Shown: one piece after another, positions 9,069 to 16,615 of the stretch
Layout: each line of letters starts with the position of its first letter
Numbering within the stretch: the stretch's first letter is position 1
From: Psychrobacillus sp044762855
GTDB taxonomy: Bacteria; Bacillota; Bacilli; Bacillales_A; Planococcaceae
Assembly (NCBI RefSeq): GCF_044762855.1
Contig: NZ_JBIWFB010000001.1
Coordinates: 310,001-374,000, forward strand
Reading direction: 5' to 3'
Length of the DNA stretch: 64,000 nt
Notes under the pieces: model-generated
What the model was told of the DNA's origin: nothing
Seen by the model: only the letters and a program-made list of their open reading frames with translations
Database searches by the model: none
Position numbers and translations under genes: made by a program

Positions 9069-9316
9069 TGATTTCGACTGAACATATTATTATGCAAATA
9101 GATAAACAACTCGGGCAAGCAAAAGGGACTGGCAATGAACAATCAAAAAGAGAAGCACTTGCTGCGATACGCGCATTATGCGATTTAGCTTTAGAATCAG
9201 TAGCAACATCGCAAACAGCCCCAGTTGTCCAAGCAGTATCTGTAGCACCGACTATACAACAGCCAGTCGCATTAAAAGAAGACGATGCAAACGGAGAGTC
9301 ATTATTTGATTTCTAA
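9065..9316 (+). CDS. ywdI: YwdI family protein (DUF5327)
   Basis: An 83-residue protein recognised by position downstream of ung and by its pattern: N-terminal MISTEHIIMQIDKQL, a helical REALAAIRALCDLAL segment, a low-complexity linker, and the terminal GESLFDF. Function unknown. The start could be 9065 or the adjacent ATG at 9068. Confidence 0.8.
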   Translation: MMISTEHIIMQIDKQLGQAKGTGNEQSKREALAAIRALCDLALESVATSQTAPVVQAVSVAPTIQQPVALKEDDANGESLFDF

Positions 9317-9343
9317 ATAGAAAGATAGAAAGTAGGAATGATT

Positions 9344-9724
9344 GTGAAATTATTTATCATTGCAGGGGCTATCAATGGGTTTCTGGCGGTAGCATTAGGA
9401 GCTTTCGGCGCACATGCTTTAAAAGAGAAGCTTTCTGAAAAGTATTTAGCCATTTGGGAAACAGCTGTTCAATATCAAATGTTTCATGCGCTTGCTTTAA
9501 TAGCAGTGGGTATTTTGATGAGTAGCAAGTTATTGGGACCAGTTTCCACATTGAATACGGCTGGATCTTTAATTTTAGCGGGGATTATTTTATTTTCCGG
9601 AAGTTTGTATGTATTAAGTTTGACGGGTGTAGGTGTATTAGGGGCAATTACTCCAATTGGCGGCGTTGCATTTTTAGTCGGCTGGGTTATGATAATCATT
9701 GCCGCAGCGAAGTTTGCTAGTTAA
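9344..9724 (+). CDS. ywdK: DUF423 family small membrane protein (YwdK-like)
   Basis: About 126 residues with four hydrophobic segments. GAINGFLAVALGAFGAHALK near the N-terminus and the central YQMFHALAL motif are the DUF423 signature. The role is unknown. I choose the GTG at 9344 because AGGA lies seven bases before it and directly abuts the alternative ATG at 9338. It is the last gene of the ung-ywdI-ywdK run. Confidence 0.82.
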   Translation: MKLFIIAGAINGFLAVALGAFGAHALKEKLSEKYLAIWETAVQYQMFHALALIAVGILMSSKLLGPVSTLNTAGSLILAGIILFSGSLYVLSLTGVGVLGAITPIGGVAFLVGWVMIIIAAAKFAS

Positions 9725-9746
9725 TAAACTGAATCGTAATAGTAAC

Positions 9747-9790
9747 AACAAAGAGACTTATCCTCTAAACTCGGATAAGTCTCTTTGTTT
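9747..9790. terminator. Strong bidirectional terminator between ywdK and gerQ
   Basis: Perfect 17-bp arms (9747-9763 and 9773-9789) with a nine-base loop and A/T runs on both sides. Confidence 0.9.
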
Positions 9791-10118
9791 ATAAATTATA
9801 GTTAATTTCTTCATCGAACGTTACATAGTCCAGATAAATCATGAGCATTAAGTATCTTTTCCCGCTTGGATCACTAATGATGACGTGGTCGCGACCTGCT
9901 GCTTCTACATAGCCTTTAATCACTTTTGCATTCCATTCTTTGTTATTCTCAAATGTAAAATAGAATGTACCAAGTTTTCCTCTGTTCAACCTTAAAATAT
10001 TTTCGATATAAGACTCTTCTTGACGTGGTGTAACTGGTAATTGCACATTAGGAGGGGTCATTTGTTGCTGTTGTTGTTGTGGAGGAAAAGCTCCAGGATA
10101 CCAATAATATTGAACCAT
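9789..10118 (-). CDS. gerQ: Spore coat protein GerQ
   Basis: Inner-coat protein needed for CwlJ localisation during spore germination; cross-linked by transglutaminase in B. subtilis. It is 109 residues: N-terminal YYWYPGAFPP and a Q-rich stretch (substrate glutamines), then the conserved domain with ENILRLNRGKLGTFYFTFENN and DHVIISDPSGKRYLM. Start ATG with AAAGGATG. It lies just downstream of cwlJ on the same strand, so the two probably form one late-sporulation operon. Confidence 0.95.
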   Translation of the reverse strand: MVQYYWYPGAFPPQQQQQQMTPPNVQLPVTPRQEESYIENILRLNRGKLGTFYFTFENNKEWNAKVIKGYVEAAGRDHVIISDPSGKRYLMLMIYLDYVTFDEEINYNL

Positions 10119-10143
10119 TCATACATCCTTTCTGGAAATGGAA

Positions 10144-10563
10144 TTACACACTTGGGCAATCGGCAATGGTAGGAGAATAAAAACAATGTGCTTTAAAACG
10201 TCCTGTGTTCCACTGGTTATACCACTGAGGAGGACAATCGCCGCCAGGATCAAAAAACCATAATGAGCGTTCGCCGGGACTAAAACGTTCCCCATTAATA
10301 ACGCGTCTTGCTAAATTTCTGTCAACATCGCGTGCTCTTTGATAAAAATACGATTTGGTTGTTGCCTCAAAACCACCTGGTCTTTGGAATACCATCTCCT
10401 CTAGATTACGTATATTACGAAAATCTAAGCAATCGGCAAGAACCCGGTTCACTCCAACATTCCCAACCAACAGCATGCCGAGTTGGCCATCACCCTCAGC
10501 TTCCGCACGCATTAGCCTTGCTAGTAAATCTAGTTGCTTTGAAGTGGACTTAACTACTGCCAA
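10144..10563 (-). CDS. cwlJ: Spore cortex-lytic hydrolase CwlJ
   Basis: Hydrolase of the SleB/CwlJ domain family that degrades spore cortex during germination. It is 139 residues, essentially the catalytic domain alone and without a signal peptide, as is usual for CwlJ. Conserved ARLMRAEAEGDGQLGMLLVGNV and the C-terminal DCPPQWYNQWNTGRFKAHCFY are present. TTG start with a perfect GGAGGTGAT. Its partner gerQ follows. Confidence 0.95.
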   Translation of the reverse strand: MAVVKSTSKQLDLLARLMRAEAEGDGQLGMLLVGNVGVNRVLADCLDFRNIRNLEEMVFQRPGGFEATTKSYFYQRARDVDRNLARRVINGERFSPGERSLWFFDPGGDCPPQWYNQWNTGRFKAHCFYSPTIADCPSV

Positions 10564-10627
10564 TGCATCACCTCCTATATATACACTATGTTCGAGATCA
10601 AGAAATGATACATAGTGATATTCAGAA

Positions 10628-10676
10628 TGTTACAGAATTGTTACTGGTGCCTGGCACCAGTAACAATTCTGTAACA
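10628..10676. repeat. Perfect 24-bp palindrome with a one-base loop
   Basis: Arms 10628-10651 and 10653-10676 are exact reverse complements. The centre is GGTGCCTGGCACC, outer arms TGTTACAGAATTGTTACT. It lies between cwlJ and the hemQ terminator and is far longer than needed for termination. It looks like a dispersed REP-type element, which is inference because only one copy is in the window. Confidence 0.8.
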
Positions 10677-10719
10677 AAAAAGTAGAGGATGGAAACTGTT
10701 ATAGTTTCCGTCCTCTACT
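10676..10719 (-). terminator. Terminator of hemQ
   Basis: Arms 10681-10697 and 10703-10719 pair along 17 bp with one wobble; on the minus strand the stem runs into T5. Confidence 0.85.
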
Positions 10720-10758
10720 TGTAATGTTCTTCTTTATTTGACGTTCACACTTTATGAA

Positions 10759-11508
10759 TTAGATATTGAAAAATTCTCCGCGTTTTTCACTTGCAAGGAT
10801 TGTCCCGATGAAGAACGAACCGAATTCTGCATAGCGTGCGCTTACTTCGTCAAAGCGCATTTCATATACTAACTTTTTAAATTGAAGCACGTCATCTGAG
10901 AATAATGTTACGCCCCATTCGAAATCGTCGAATCCGACAGAGCCGGAAATGATTTGTTTTACTTTCCCAGCGTAGCCGCGCCCGATTTTTCCGTGGCTTG
11001 CCATAAGTGCACGACGGTCTTCCATCGATAGCATATACCAGTTATCATCGCCGTTACGACGCTTGTCCATTGGGTAGAAGCAAATGTATTGGGAACGTTG
11101 AAGTTCTGGATACAAACGAGCGCGTACATGTGGGTTTTGGTATGGATCTTCTGTCGATTCACCAGCTAAGTAGTTAGACAATTCTACAACGGATACGTAA
11201 GAATACGCAGGAATTGTAAAGTCTGCAATCGTTAATTTATTGAATTTCGCTTCAATTTCTTGAAGTTCATCTATTGTTGGACGTAAAGTCATTAGCATGA
11301 AATCTGCTTTTTGACCTACAATTGTGTAAAAAGCATGTGCGCCAGTTTTTGCGTCATCTGCTTGTTGAAGTTCGTCTAAAAATGCCACAAATTCATCTGT
11401 TGCTTGTTTGCGAAGTTCCGGGTCCACCTGTTTCCATGACGCCCAGTCCATTTGGCGAAAATCATGTAGAACGTACCATCCGTCTAATGTAATTGCTGCT
11501 TCATTCAT
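10759..11508 (-). CDS. hemQ: Coproheme decarboxylase HemQ
   Basis: Peroxide-dependent decarboxylation of coproheme to heme b, the last step of the Gram-positive coproporphyrin-dependent heme pathway. It is 249 residues of the chlorite-dismutase fold. Axial ligand His172 lies in MASHGKIGRG, and catalytic Tyr145 in YICFYPMDKRR. The frame is open for another 480 bases upstream, but homology and the ribosome binding site (AAAGGAGTG) place the start at the ATG at 11508. It is divergent from lipL, as in B. subtilis (ywfI region). Confidence 0.95.
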   Translation of the reverse strand: MNEAAITLDGWYVLHDFRQMDWASWKQVDPELRKQATDEFVAFLDELQQADDAKTGAHAFYTIVGQKADFMLMTLRPTIDELQEIEAKFNKLTIADFTIPAYSYVSVVELSNYLAGESTEDPYQNPHVRARLYPELQRSQYICFYPMDKRRNGDDNWYMLSMEDRRALMASHGKIGRGYAGKVKQIISGSVGFDDFEWGVTLFSDDVLQFKKLVYEMRFDEVSARYAEFGSFFIGTILASEKRGEFFNI

Positions 11509-11675
11509 TTTATCAGACACTCCTTTTATATAAGAAATTTGCATCTTAAGTGTATCACAAGAAATGATTCTAATCTCGTAATGACGTCGAAATGACATGA
11601 CAATATGTGACAAAGTCGTGTATGCTTGAACTAATGAAAACAGTAGCGCAAGCGTGAGATTAAGGAGTAAGCAAC

Positions 11676-12518
11676 ATGTCACAAATAGAAACGTTATTAC
11701 AGCAAAAAGTTTGGCGATTTTGGGATCAATCACTAAGTGGAAAAAGCCGCTCTGCATTGGAATCCTTTGCAGCGGACGATCTTCTTTGCCATTTAGTTGG
11801 ACAAGGTTTGTCACCAGCAACTGTTCGAACATGGGTACATGACCAGACTGTCGTATTAGGCATTCAGGATCATCGGTTACCATTTGTAGAAGACGCGCAA
11901 GATTTTTTACGTACTCAAGGGTATATACCAATTGTACGTAATTCAGGAGGTCTGGCTGTTGTATTGGATGATGGGGTGCTAAATATTTCAATCGTTTTAT
12001 CTGAAAAAGAGCAACCGGTTGATATTGACACAGGTTATGAAGTGATGCTTGCTTTTATCCAACTCCTATTTCCAGAAGCAGAAGGAAAAATAGAAGCTTA
12101 TGAAATTGTCGGATCCTATTGTCCAGGTTCATATGATTTAAGTATAAATGGGAAGAAATTTGCGGGTATTTCACAGCGTAGACTTCGACAAGGGATTGCC
12201 GTGCAAGTGTACTTATGTGTAGAAGGTAGTGGAAGTGAACGCGCAGACTTGATACGCGAGTTTTATGAAATCGGCGTGCAAGGGGAAGAAACAAAATTCA
12301 ACTACCCTGTCATAAAACCAGAAGTAATGGCTTCGTTAAATGAATTGCTGAATGCATCCTTTACAGTGCAGGATATCGTCATTCGAATCCAACAATTATT
12401 GCAACAGCTATCTACCAAAATAGCATCGCAAGCTGTTACGCAGGATGAAATGGAGCTATATCAGTTTTATTTATTGCGCGTTGTCGAACGAAACAAAAAG
12501 ATGCTTACGAAAGAATAG
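11676..12518 (+). CDS. lipL: Octanoyl-[GcvH]:protein N-octanoyltransferase LipL
   Basis: Transfers octanoyl (lipoyl) groups from GcvH to E2 subunits in the Bacillus lipoate pathway. It is 280 residues with a BPL/LPL catalytic domain; the nucleophile is Cys149 in GSYCPGSYDLSING, followed by KKFAGISQRR. AAGGAG precedes the ATG. Next to hemQ, as in B. subtilis ywfL. Confidence 0.93.
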   Translation: MSQIETLLQQKVWRFWDQSLSGKSRSALESFAADDLLCHLVGQGLSPATVRTWVHDQTVVLGIQDHRLPFVEDAQDFLRTQGYIPIVRNSGGLAVVLDDGVLNISIVLSEKEQPVDIDTGYEVMLAFIQLLFPEAEGKIEAYEIVGSYCPGSYDLSINGKKFAGISQRRLRQGIAVQVYLCVEGSGSERADLIREFYEIGVQGEETKFNYPVIKPEVMASLNELLNASFTVQDIVIRIQQLLQQLSTKIASQAVTQDEMELYQFYLLRVVERNKKMLTKE

Positions 12519-12520
12519 AA

Positions 12521-12554
12521 AAAACCACCAACTTTAAATTGTTGGTGGCTCTTT
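12521..12554. terminator. Bidirectional terminator between lipL and rsfA
   Basis: CCACCAAC (12525-12532) / GTTGGTGG (12541-12548), with A-run upstream and T-run downstream. Confidence 0.85.
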
Positions 12555-13157
12555 TGAAACAAGGTTTCCGTTCTTTTCCATTTGGAAAACAGGTACTGCA
12601 GGTAATTCTTCATCATTCAATGTAACAAGGCGTCGTGCGCGGTTCATAATTTGTACAAACTGCTCGTAATCTTGTTTAATCGCGGCATTTTCTTTTTCCA
12701 ATTTGGCAAGTTCACTTTCTAGTTTACGAATTTTCTCGTTTGATATAGAAGCTAAATGACGATATCTTGAAATATCTGAGTCGCTATGTTGTAATCGAAC
12801 AAGATATGCAATAATAATATCAATAGATAAAGCAGAAACTGGAACGGATGCCGTACGTTCGCCTTCTTCTTGAGGTTTCGCAAGGTAAATGCCGTTTCCT
12901 CTTCTTCTATAATCTTTTCCTAAAATACGTAGCTTTTCTTTTCGTTCTTTTTTCGCTTCTTTTAATTCTGTTTCATACTGATGACGTACAACTGCGTTCC
13001 AGCGGAATCCACATGCAGCCGCAGTTCGGTTTAATTCGTCACCTGCTTCTTCAAATGCATTTAGTTGCGTACTTCCTTCTCGGACGTGTCGTAACACCAT
13101 CTCTGCTAACATTTCATCATTTTCTGTCATCCATGCGTCTTGTCTTATTTTTACCAT
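12534..13157 (-). CDS. rsfA: RsfA-family prespore transcription regulator
   Basis: A 207-residue regulator of the RsfA family, which fine-tunes forespore SigF-dependent genes. The N-terminal Myb/SANT-like DNA-binding region (RQDAWMTENDEMLAEMVL ... TAAACGFRWNAVVR) is clear. A coiled coil at about residues 138-170 probably mediates dimerisation. ATG with AGGAGG. Single gene. The B. subtilis family has paralogues, so the exact orthology is not certain. Confidence 0.88.
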   Translation of the reverse strand: MVKIRQDAWMTENDEMLAEMVLRHVREGSTQLNAFEEAGDELNRTAAACGFRWNAVVRHQYETELKEAKKERKEKLRILGKDYRRRGNGIYLAKPQEEGERTASVPVSALSIDIIIAYLVRLQHSDSDISRYRHLASISNEKIRKLESELAKLEKENAAIKQDYEQFVQIMNRARRLVTLNDEELPAVPVFQMEKNGNLVSKEPPTI

Positions 13158-13314
13158 TTTGGTCCTCCTACCATCTTCATAGTTTCGTTACTCTATTAAC
13201 ATCATGGACAACATAGCGCTCTTTTATTCACGTAAAATACACTTGATAGCAATATATGTTTTAAGATACAATGGCCTGTAGACTATTATCATAAAGAGAA
13301 AGGGTTGTGGACAA

Positions 13315-13542
13315 ATGGCAAACCATTTTCGAGTTTGCGATGAGTGTCAGGCCGTCAATTTAAAAACATTAATTCCAAAGTTAAAAACAATAGATCCAGA
13401 AGCAGAAATTGAAATTAAAGAATGTCAATCTTACTGCGGACCAGGACGTAAAAAGACATTCGCATTTGTCAATAATCGCCCAGTTGCTGCTTTAACAGAA
13501 GACGAATTAATGGAAAAAGTACGCGCCAAACTAGAAGACTAG
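13315..13542 (+). CDS. DUF1450 protein (YuzB-like)
   Basis: A 75-residue protein with a CDEC...C...C pattern (CDECQAVN, KECQSYCGPGRKK) typical of the DUF1450 family, which resembles thioredoxin-fold ferredoxins. No activity is established. ATG with GAAAGGG. A short hairpin region follows before ywfO. Confidence 0.78.
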   Translation: MANHFRVCDECQAVNLKTLIPKLKTIDPEAEIEIKECQSYCGPGRKKTFAFVNNRPVAALTEDELMEKVRAKLED

Positions 13543-13635
13543 ACATCAACAAGCAGAACTTTTACCGCCTTACAATGAGCGGTTTTTTTCTTTATAATGT
13601 AAGGTAAATAACATCTAAGACACGGAGGTGGACAA

Positions 13636-14931
13636 ATGAGCTATGCAACGCAGAAATTAGCAGAAGAGAAAGTGTTTAAAGACCCGGTTCATCGATATAT
13701 CCATGTTCGAGATCAAGTAATTTGGGATGTCATCGGCTCGAAGGAATTTCAACGGCTTCGTCGCATTAAACAACTTGGAACTACATATCTAGTTTTTCAT
13801 GGTGCAGAACATAGTCGTTTTAGTCACTCTCTAGGAGTTTATGAAATCGTTCGTCGCATTGTGGATGATAGTTTTGACGGTCGACCAGAGTGGGATGCTT
13901 CCGAAAGGCTATTAGTTTTATGTGCAGCACTATTACATGATTTAGGACATGGGCCATTTTCGCATGCATTTGAAAATGTGTTTAATCTAGATCATGAAGA
14001 ATTTACGAGGAAAATATTACTTGGGGAAACTGAAGTAAATGAAATATTAAAAAGAGTAGGCAACGATTTCCCACAAAAAGTAGCGGATGTTATTGCAAAA
14101 ACATATGTAAACAAACAAGTTGTTAGTTTAATATCTAGTCAGATTGACGCAGACCGCATGGATTATTTACAGCGAGATGCGTATTTTACAGGGGTAAGCT
14201 ACGGTCATTTTGATATGGAGCGAATCCTACGTGTGATGCGCCCTCGTGAAGACCAAATTGTTATTAAATCGAGCGGCATGCATGCAGTGGAAGACTACAT
14301 CATGAGTCGATATCAAATGTACTGGCAAGTGTATTTCCATCCCGTTTCGAGAAGTGCCGAAGTGATTTTAACGAAGATTTTACATCGAGCAAAAGCTTTA
14401 AGTAAAAACGGCTATGATTTTGCGCAGAAACCAACTCATTTCCAAGGATTTTTTGATGGCACGTTTACATTAAATGAGTATTTGGCTTTAGACGAAGGAG
14501 TTTTATTGACGTATTTCCAACTTTGGGTAACGGAGAAAGACCCTATTTTAGCTGATTTGAGTTACCGTTTTGTCAATCGTAAGCTATTTCAATATATCGA
14601 ATTTGACTTAGCAAAAGATTATACAAAGATGAAAGAGTTGGAGTTGCTATTTAAAAAAGCGGGTATAGATCCAGAATACTATTTAGTGTTTGATTCGTCA
14701 TCGGACTTACCTTACGATTTCTATCGACCTGGAGAAGAAGGAGAACGTATTCCTATCCATTTACAAATGCCTTCTGGTGAAATCAGAGAACTTTCCCGTG
14801 AATCGGAAGTAGTAGAAGCTATTTCAGGAAAACGTCGAACGGATCATAAATTATATTTTCCAGAAGACTTTTTAACAGAAGACGGCAAGAAAAAAGCATT
14901 GAAAAAACAAATATTAGATCTCTTGAAATAA
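13636..14931 (+). CDS. ywfO: HD-domain phosphohydrolase YwfO
   Basis: A 431-residue HD-superfamily protein related to dNTP triphosphohydrolases (SAMHD1-like). Metal ligands H...HD...D are seen in HSRFSHSLGVYEI, LLHDLGHGPFSHAFE and SQIDADRMDYL. Likely a nucleotide phosphohydrolase, but the substrate is inferred from the family. ATG with GGAGGTGG. It is 13 bases before ywgA, same operon. Confidence 0.9.
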   Translation: MSYATQKLAEEKVFKDPVHRYIHVRDQVIWDVIGSKEFQRLRRIKQLGTTYLVFHGAEHSRFSHSLGVYEIVRRIVDDSFDGRPEWDASERLLVLCAALLHDLGHGPFSHAFENVFNLDHEEFTRKILLGETEVNEILKRVGNDFPQKVADVIAKTYVNKQVVSLISSQIDADRMDYLQRDAYFTGVSYGHFDMERILRVMRPREDQIVIKSSGMHAVEDYIMSRYQMYWQVYFHPVSRSAEVILTKILHRAKALSKNGYDFAQKPTHFQGFFDGTFTLNEYLALDEGVLLTYFQLWVTEKDPILADLSYRFVNRKLFQYIEFDLAKDYTKMKELELLFKKAGIDPEYYLVFDSSSDLPYDFYRPGEEGERIPIHLQMPSGEIRELSRESEVVEAISGKRRTDHKLYFPEDFLTEDGKKKALKKQILDLLK

Positions 14932-14944
14932 AGGTGGGCTAAAA

Positions 14945-15460
14945 TTGCTAGAAGAACATGCAAAAATTATACAATTTATCGGAGCAGCAGACGGCATAAC
15001 TGGCAGAAAAAAGCTACAAAAAATGCTGTACATTGCTAAAAAGTTAGACTATCCATATAAAGAAAAATATGAGTTTCATGTATATGGTCCATATTCACAT
15101 GAGCTCACATTGCGAGTGGAAGAGCTTTGCAATATGGGATTTTTACAGGAAGAGCGACAAGACAAAGGATCCTATGTGCAATACAAATATCAAATGACCA
15201 ACGCAGGCGAGCATTTCACACAAATGGCGCAAGTAGAAGATGCTAGTCCAGCACTAGTGGAATGTATTGCCCAAATGAAAAACAAAAGTTCCCGCTTTCT
15301 GGAACTCGTTTCGACCCTATTATTTTTTGACCATCTTCCAAAAGAAGAACAAATCGAAAAACTGCATGCCGTAAAAGGAAAGTTAAATTTCACAGAAGAA
15401 GAAATAAACGAAGCATACGAATTTGTCATGAATTTAATGAACTTGAGGACTATCCACTAG
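14945..15460 (+). CDS. ywgA: YwgA family protein
   Basis: A 171-residue protein of unknown function that follows ywfO as in B. subtilis. The N-terminal winged-helix-like region (GRKKLQKMLYIAKKL ... EFHVYGPYSHELTLRVEEL) resembles the Panacea/SocA-like fold; this is a visual impression only. TTG start with AAGGTGGG. The stop codon lies inside the terminator stem (15447-15468). Confidence 0.8.
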   Translation: MLEEHAKIIQFIGAADGITGRKKLQKMLYIAKKLDYPYKEKYEFHVYGPYSHELTLRVEELCNMGFLQEERQDKGSYVQYKYQMTNAGEHFTQMAQVEDASPALVECIAQMKNKSSRFLELVSTLLFFDHLPKEEQIEKLHAVKGKLNFTEEEINEAYEFVMNLMNLRTIH

Positions 15461-15474
15461 GGTAGTTCTTTTTT
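15447..15474 (+). terminator. Terminator of ywfO-ywgA
   Basis: Arms 15447-15455 and 15460-15468 pair with two G-U pairs; T6 run follows. Confidence 0.7.
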
Positions 15475-15530
15475 GTAGAAGAATATTCCTAAAAGCGAGA
15501 TAACACGCTGTGAACGCGACAAAACCGAAA

Positions 15531-15556
15531 AAAACACTTTGCCAAGGCAAAGTGCA
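15531..15556 (-). terminator. Terminator of the tautomerase gene
   Basis: CACTTTGCC (15535-15543) / GGCAAAGTG (15546-15554); T4 follows on the minus strand. Confidence 0.75.
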
Positions 15557-15571
15557 ATTTTCTTGATCTAA

Positions 15572-15757
15572 TTATTTATCACTAAATAATTTCCCAGCAA
15601 CACCATAATGATTTTTTGGCATGTCCTCGATAAACACGACAACATTTTCAACAGGTGCATTTACAGTTTCGGATACTGCAGCTGTTACTTTTTCAACTAA
15701 AGCTCTTTTTTGTTCTTCCGTACGACCTTCTAGCATTTTTACTGTTACGTATGGCAT
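15572..15757 (-). CDS. ywhB: 4-oxalocrotonate tautomerase family protein (YwhB-like)
   Basis: A 61-residue tautomerase monomer with the N-terminal Pro2 that acts as catalytic base after Met removal, and the typical GRTEEQKRALVEKVT helix. It probably forms hexamers. The physiological substrate is unknown. ATG with GGAGG. It is divergent from ywhD, as in B. subtilis. Confidence 0.92.
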   Translation of the reverse strand: MPYVTVKMLEGRTEEQKRALVEKVTAAVSETVNAPVENVVVFIEDMPKNHYGVAGKLFSDK

Positions 15758-15824
15758 TTCGTTTCCTCCTTTAGTGAAATCTTCTGTATACTAGATATCA
15801 TAACAGAACGGAGGGAATTTTCGA

Positions 15825-16349
15825 ATGGCAAATGAAGAAAAACCAAAACAAAAAATAGGCTTCACCATTATAAAAAATGATCCAACTGATGGGCACAAAG
15901 GATTTGGGATCGGTTCACTATCACTAGAAAACGTGTCACCAGTTATTATCGACGTGGAAGAAGACATTGCAAGAATTGAAATTGGGGCGATGCATGCGAG
16001 AAGTGACACAGAAAGAGGCATCAAGTTTACGACGAACCGTGAAGATTCAGAAGGTGGAAAACCGTATTGGCTAGTTTGGGTGACAATTGATTATAAAGCA
16101 GAGGGACCATATTACGCAGGGGTTACAGCATGCGAAATGGTGGTCAATCGTGAAAAACGCCGCGGTTACAAATTACTTGCAGACCATGTAAATCGAATGG
16201 ACAAATCAATGAAACGCCATATTATGGTAGATTTTATGGATGATCGTTCCAAAAATATTTTAAGCGATTTTTTACAAACGCATAACCGTGAAATGTGGGA
16301 TCGTAGCGAGGAGCAGCTACATAATGACCTGCTTGTAACTTCCAATTAA
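15825..16349 (+). CDS. ywhD: YwhD family protein
   Basis: A 174-residue conserved protein recognised by position between ywhB and pbpG and by segments such as GFTIIKNDPTDGHKGFGIGSLSLENVSPV. Function unknown. ATG with GGAGGG. Confidence 0.88.
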   Translation: MANEEKPKQKIGFTIIKNDPTDGHKGFGIGSLSLENVSPVIIDVEEDIARIEIGAMHARSDTERGIKFTTNREDSEGGKPYWLVWVTIDYKAEGPYYAGVTACEMVVNREKRRGYKLLADHVNRMDKSMKRHIMVDFMDDRSKNILSDFLQTHNREMWDRSEEQLHNDLLVTSN

Positions 16350-16361
16350 CAAGTCAATAAT

Positions 16362-16565
16362 TTGGGATATTTACGTTATGAGGTTGAATTCAAACCGAAA
16401 AGACAGTACAATTTACTTAAAGCTTACTTCACAGTAATGCTAGGACACTTAGGAGTCGTAAGTAAGTTAAGAACATGCAATCATTGTGAAACCCAATCCT
16501 GTGAATGCATAATTTTGGCAGAACGCAACACTAAGAAAAAGCTTTCTGTTACCTTTTTTAGGTAA
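16362..16565 (+). CDS. Possible small CxxC protein downstream of ywhD
   Basis: The open frame encodes a plausible 67-residue protein: a basic, amphipathic N-terminal part (EVEFKPKRQYNLLKAYF) and a cysteine cluster CNHCETQSCEC that could bind a metal. Against it, the only start is a TTG with no visible ribosome binding site, and its stop lies in the right arm of the following terminator. It may be translationally coupled to ywhD, a degraded gene, or not a gene. Confidence 0.38.
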   Translation: MGYLRYEVEFKPKRQYNLLKAYFTVMLGHLGVVSKLRTCNHCETQSCECIILAERNTKKKLSVTFFR

Positions 16566-16580
16566 TAGAAAGCTTTTTAA
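16536..16580. terminator. Strong bidirectional terminator between ywhD and pbpG
   Basis: Eighteen-bp arms 16536-16553 and 16561-16578 with a single wobble, beginning with A5 and ending with T5. Confidence 0.9.
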
Positions 16581-16615
16581 TTTTGTTTTAATTGTCCTAA
16601 ACTATCTTTTTTCAC

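Noticed and set aside
11509..11991. Upstream open extension of the hemQ frame
   Set aside because: HemQ similarity begins at 11508, where AAAGGAGTG gives a proper start; the extension overlaps lipL on the other strand and has no family similarity.
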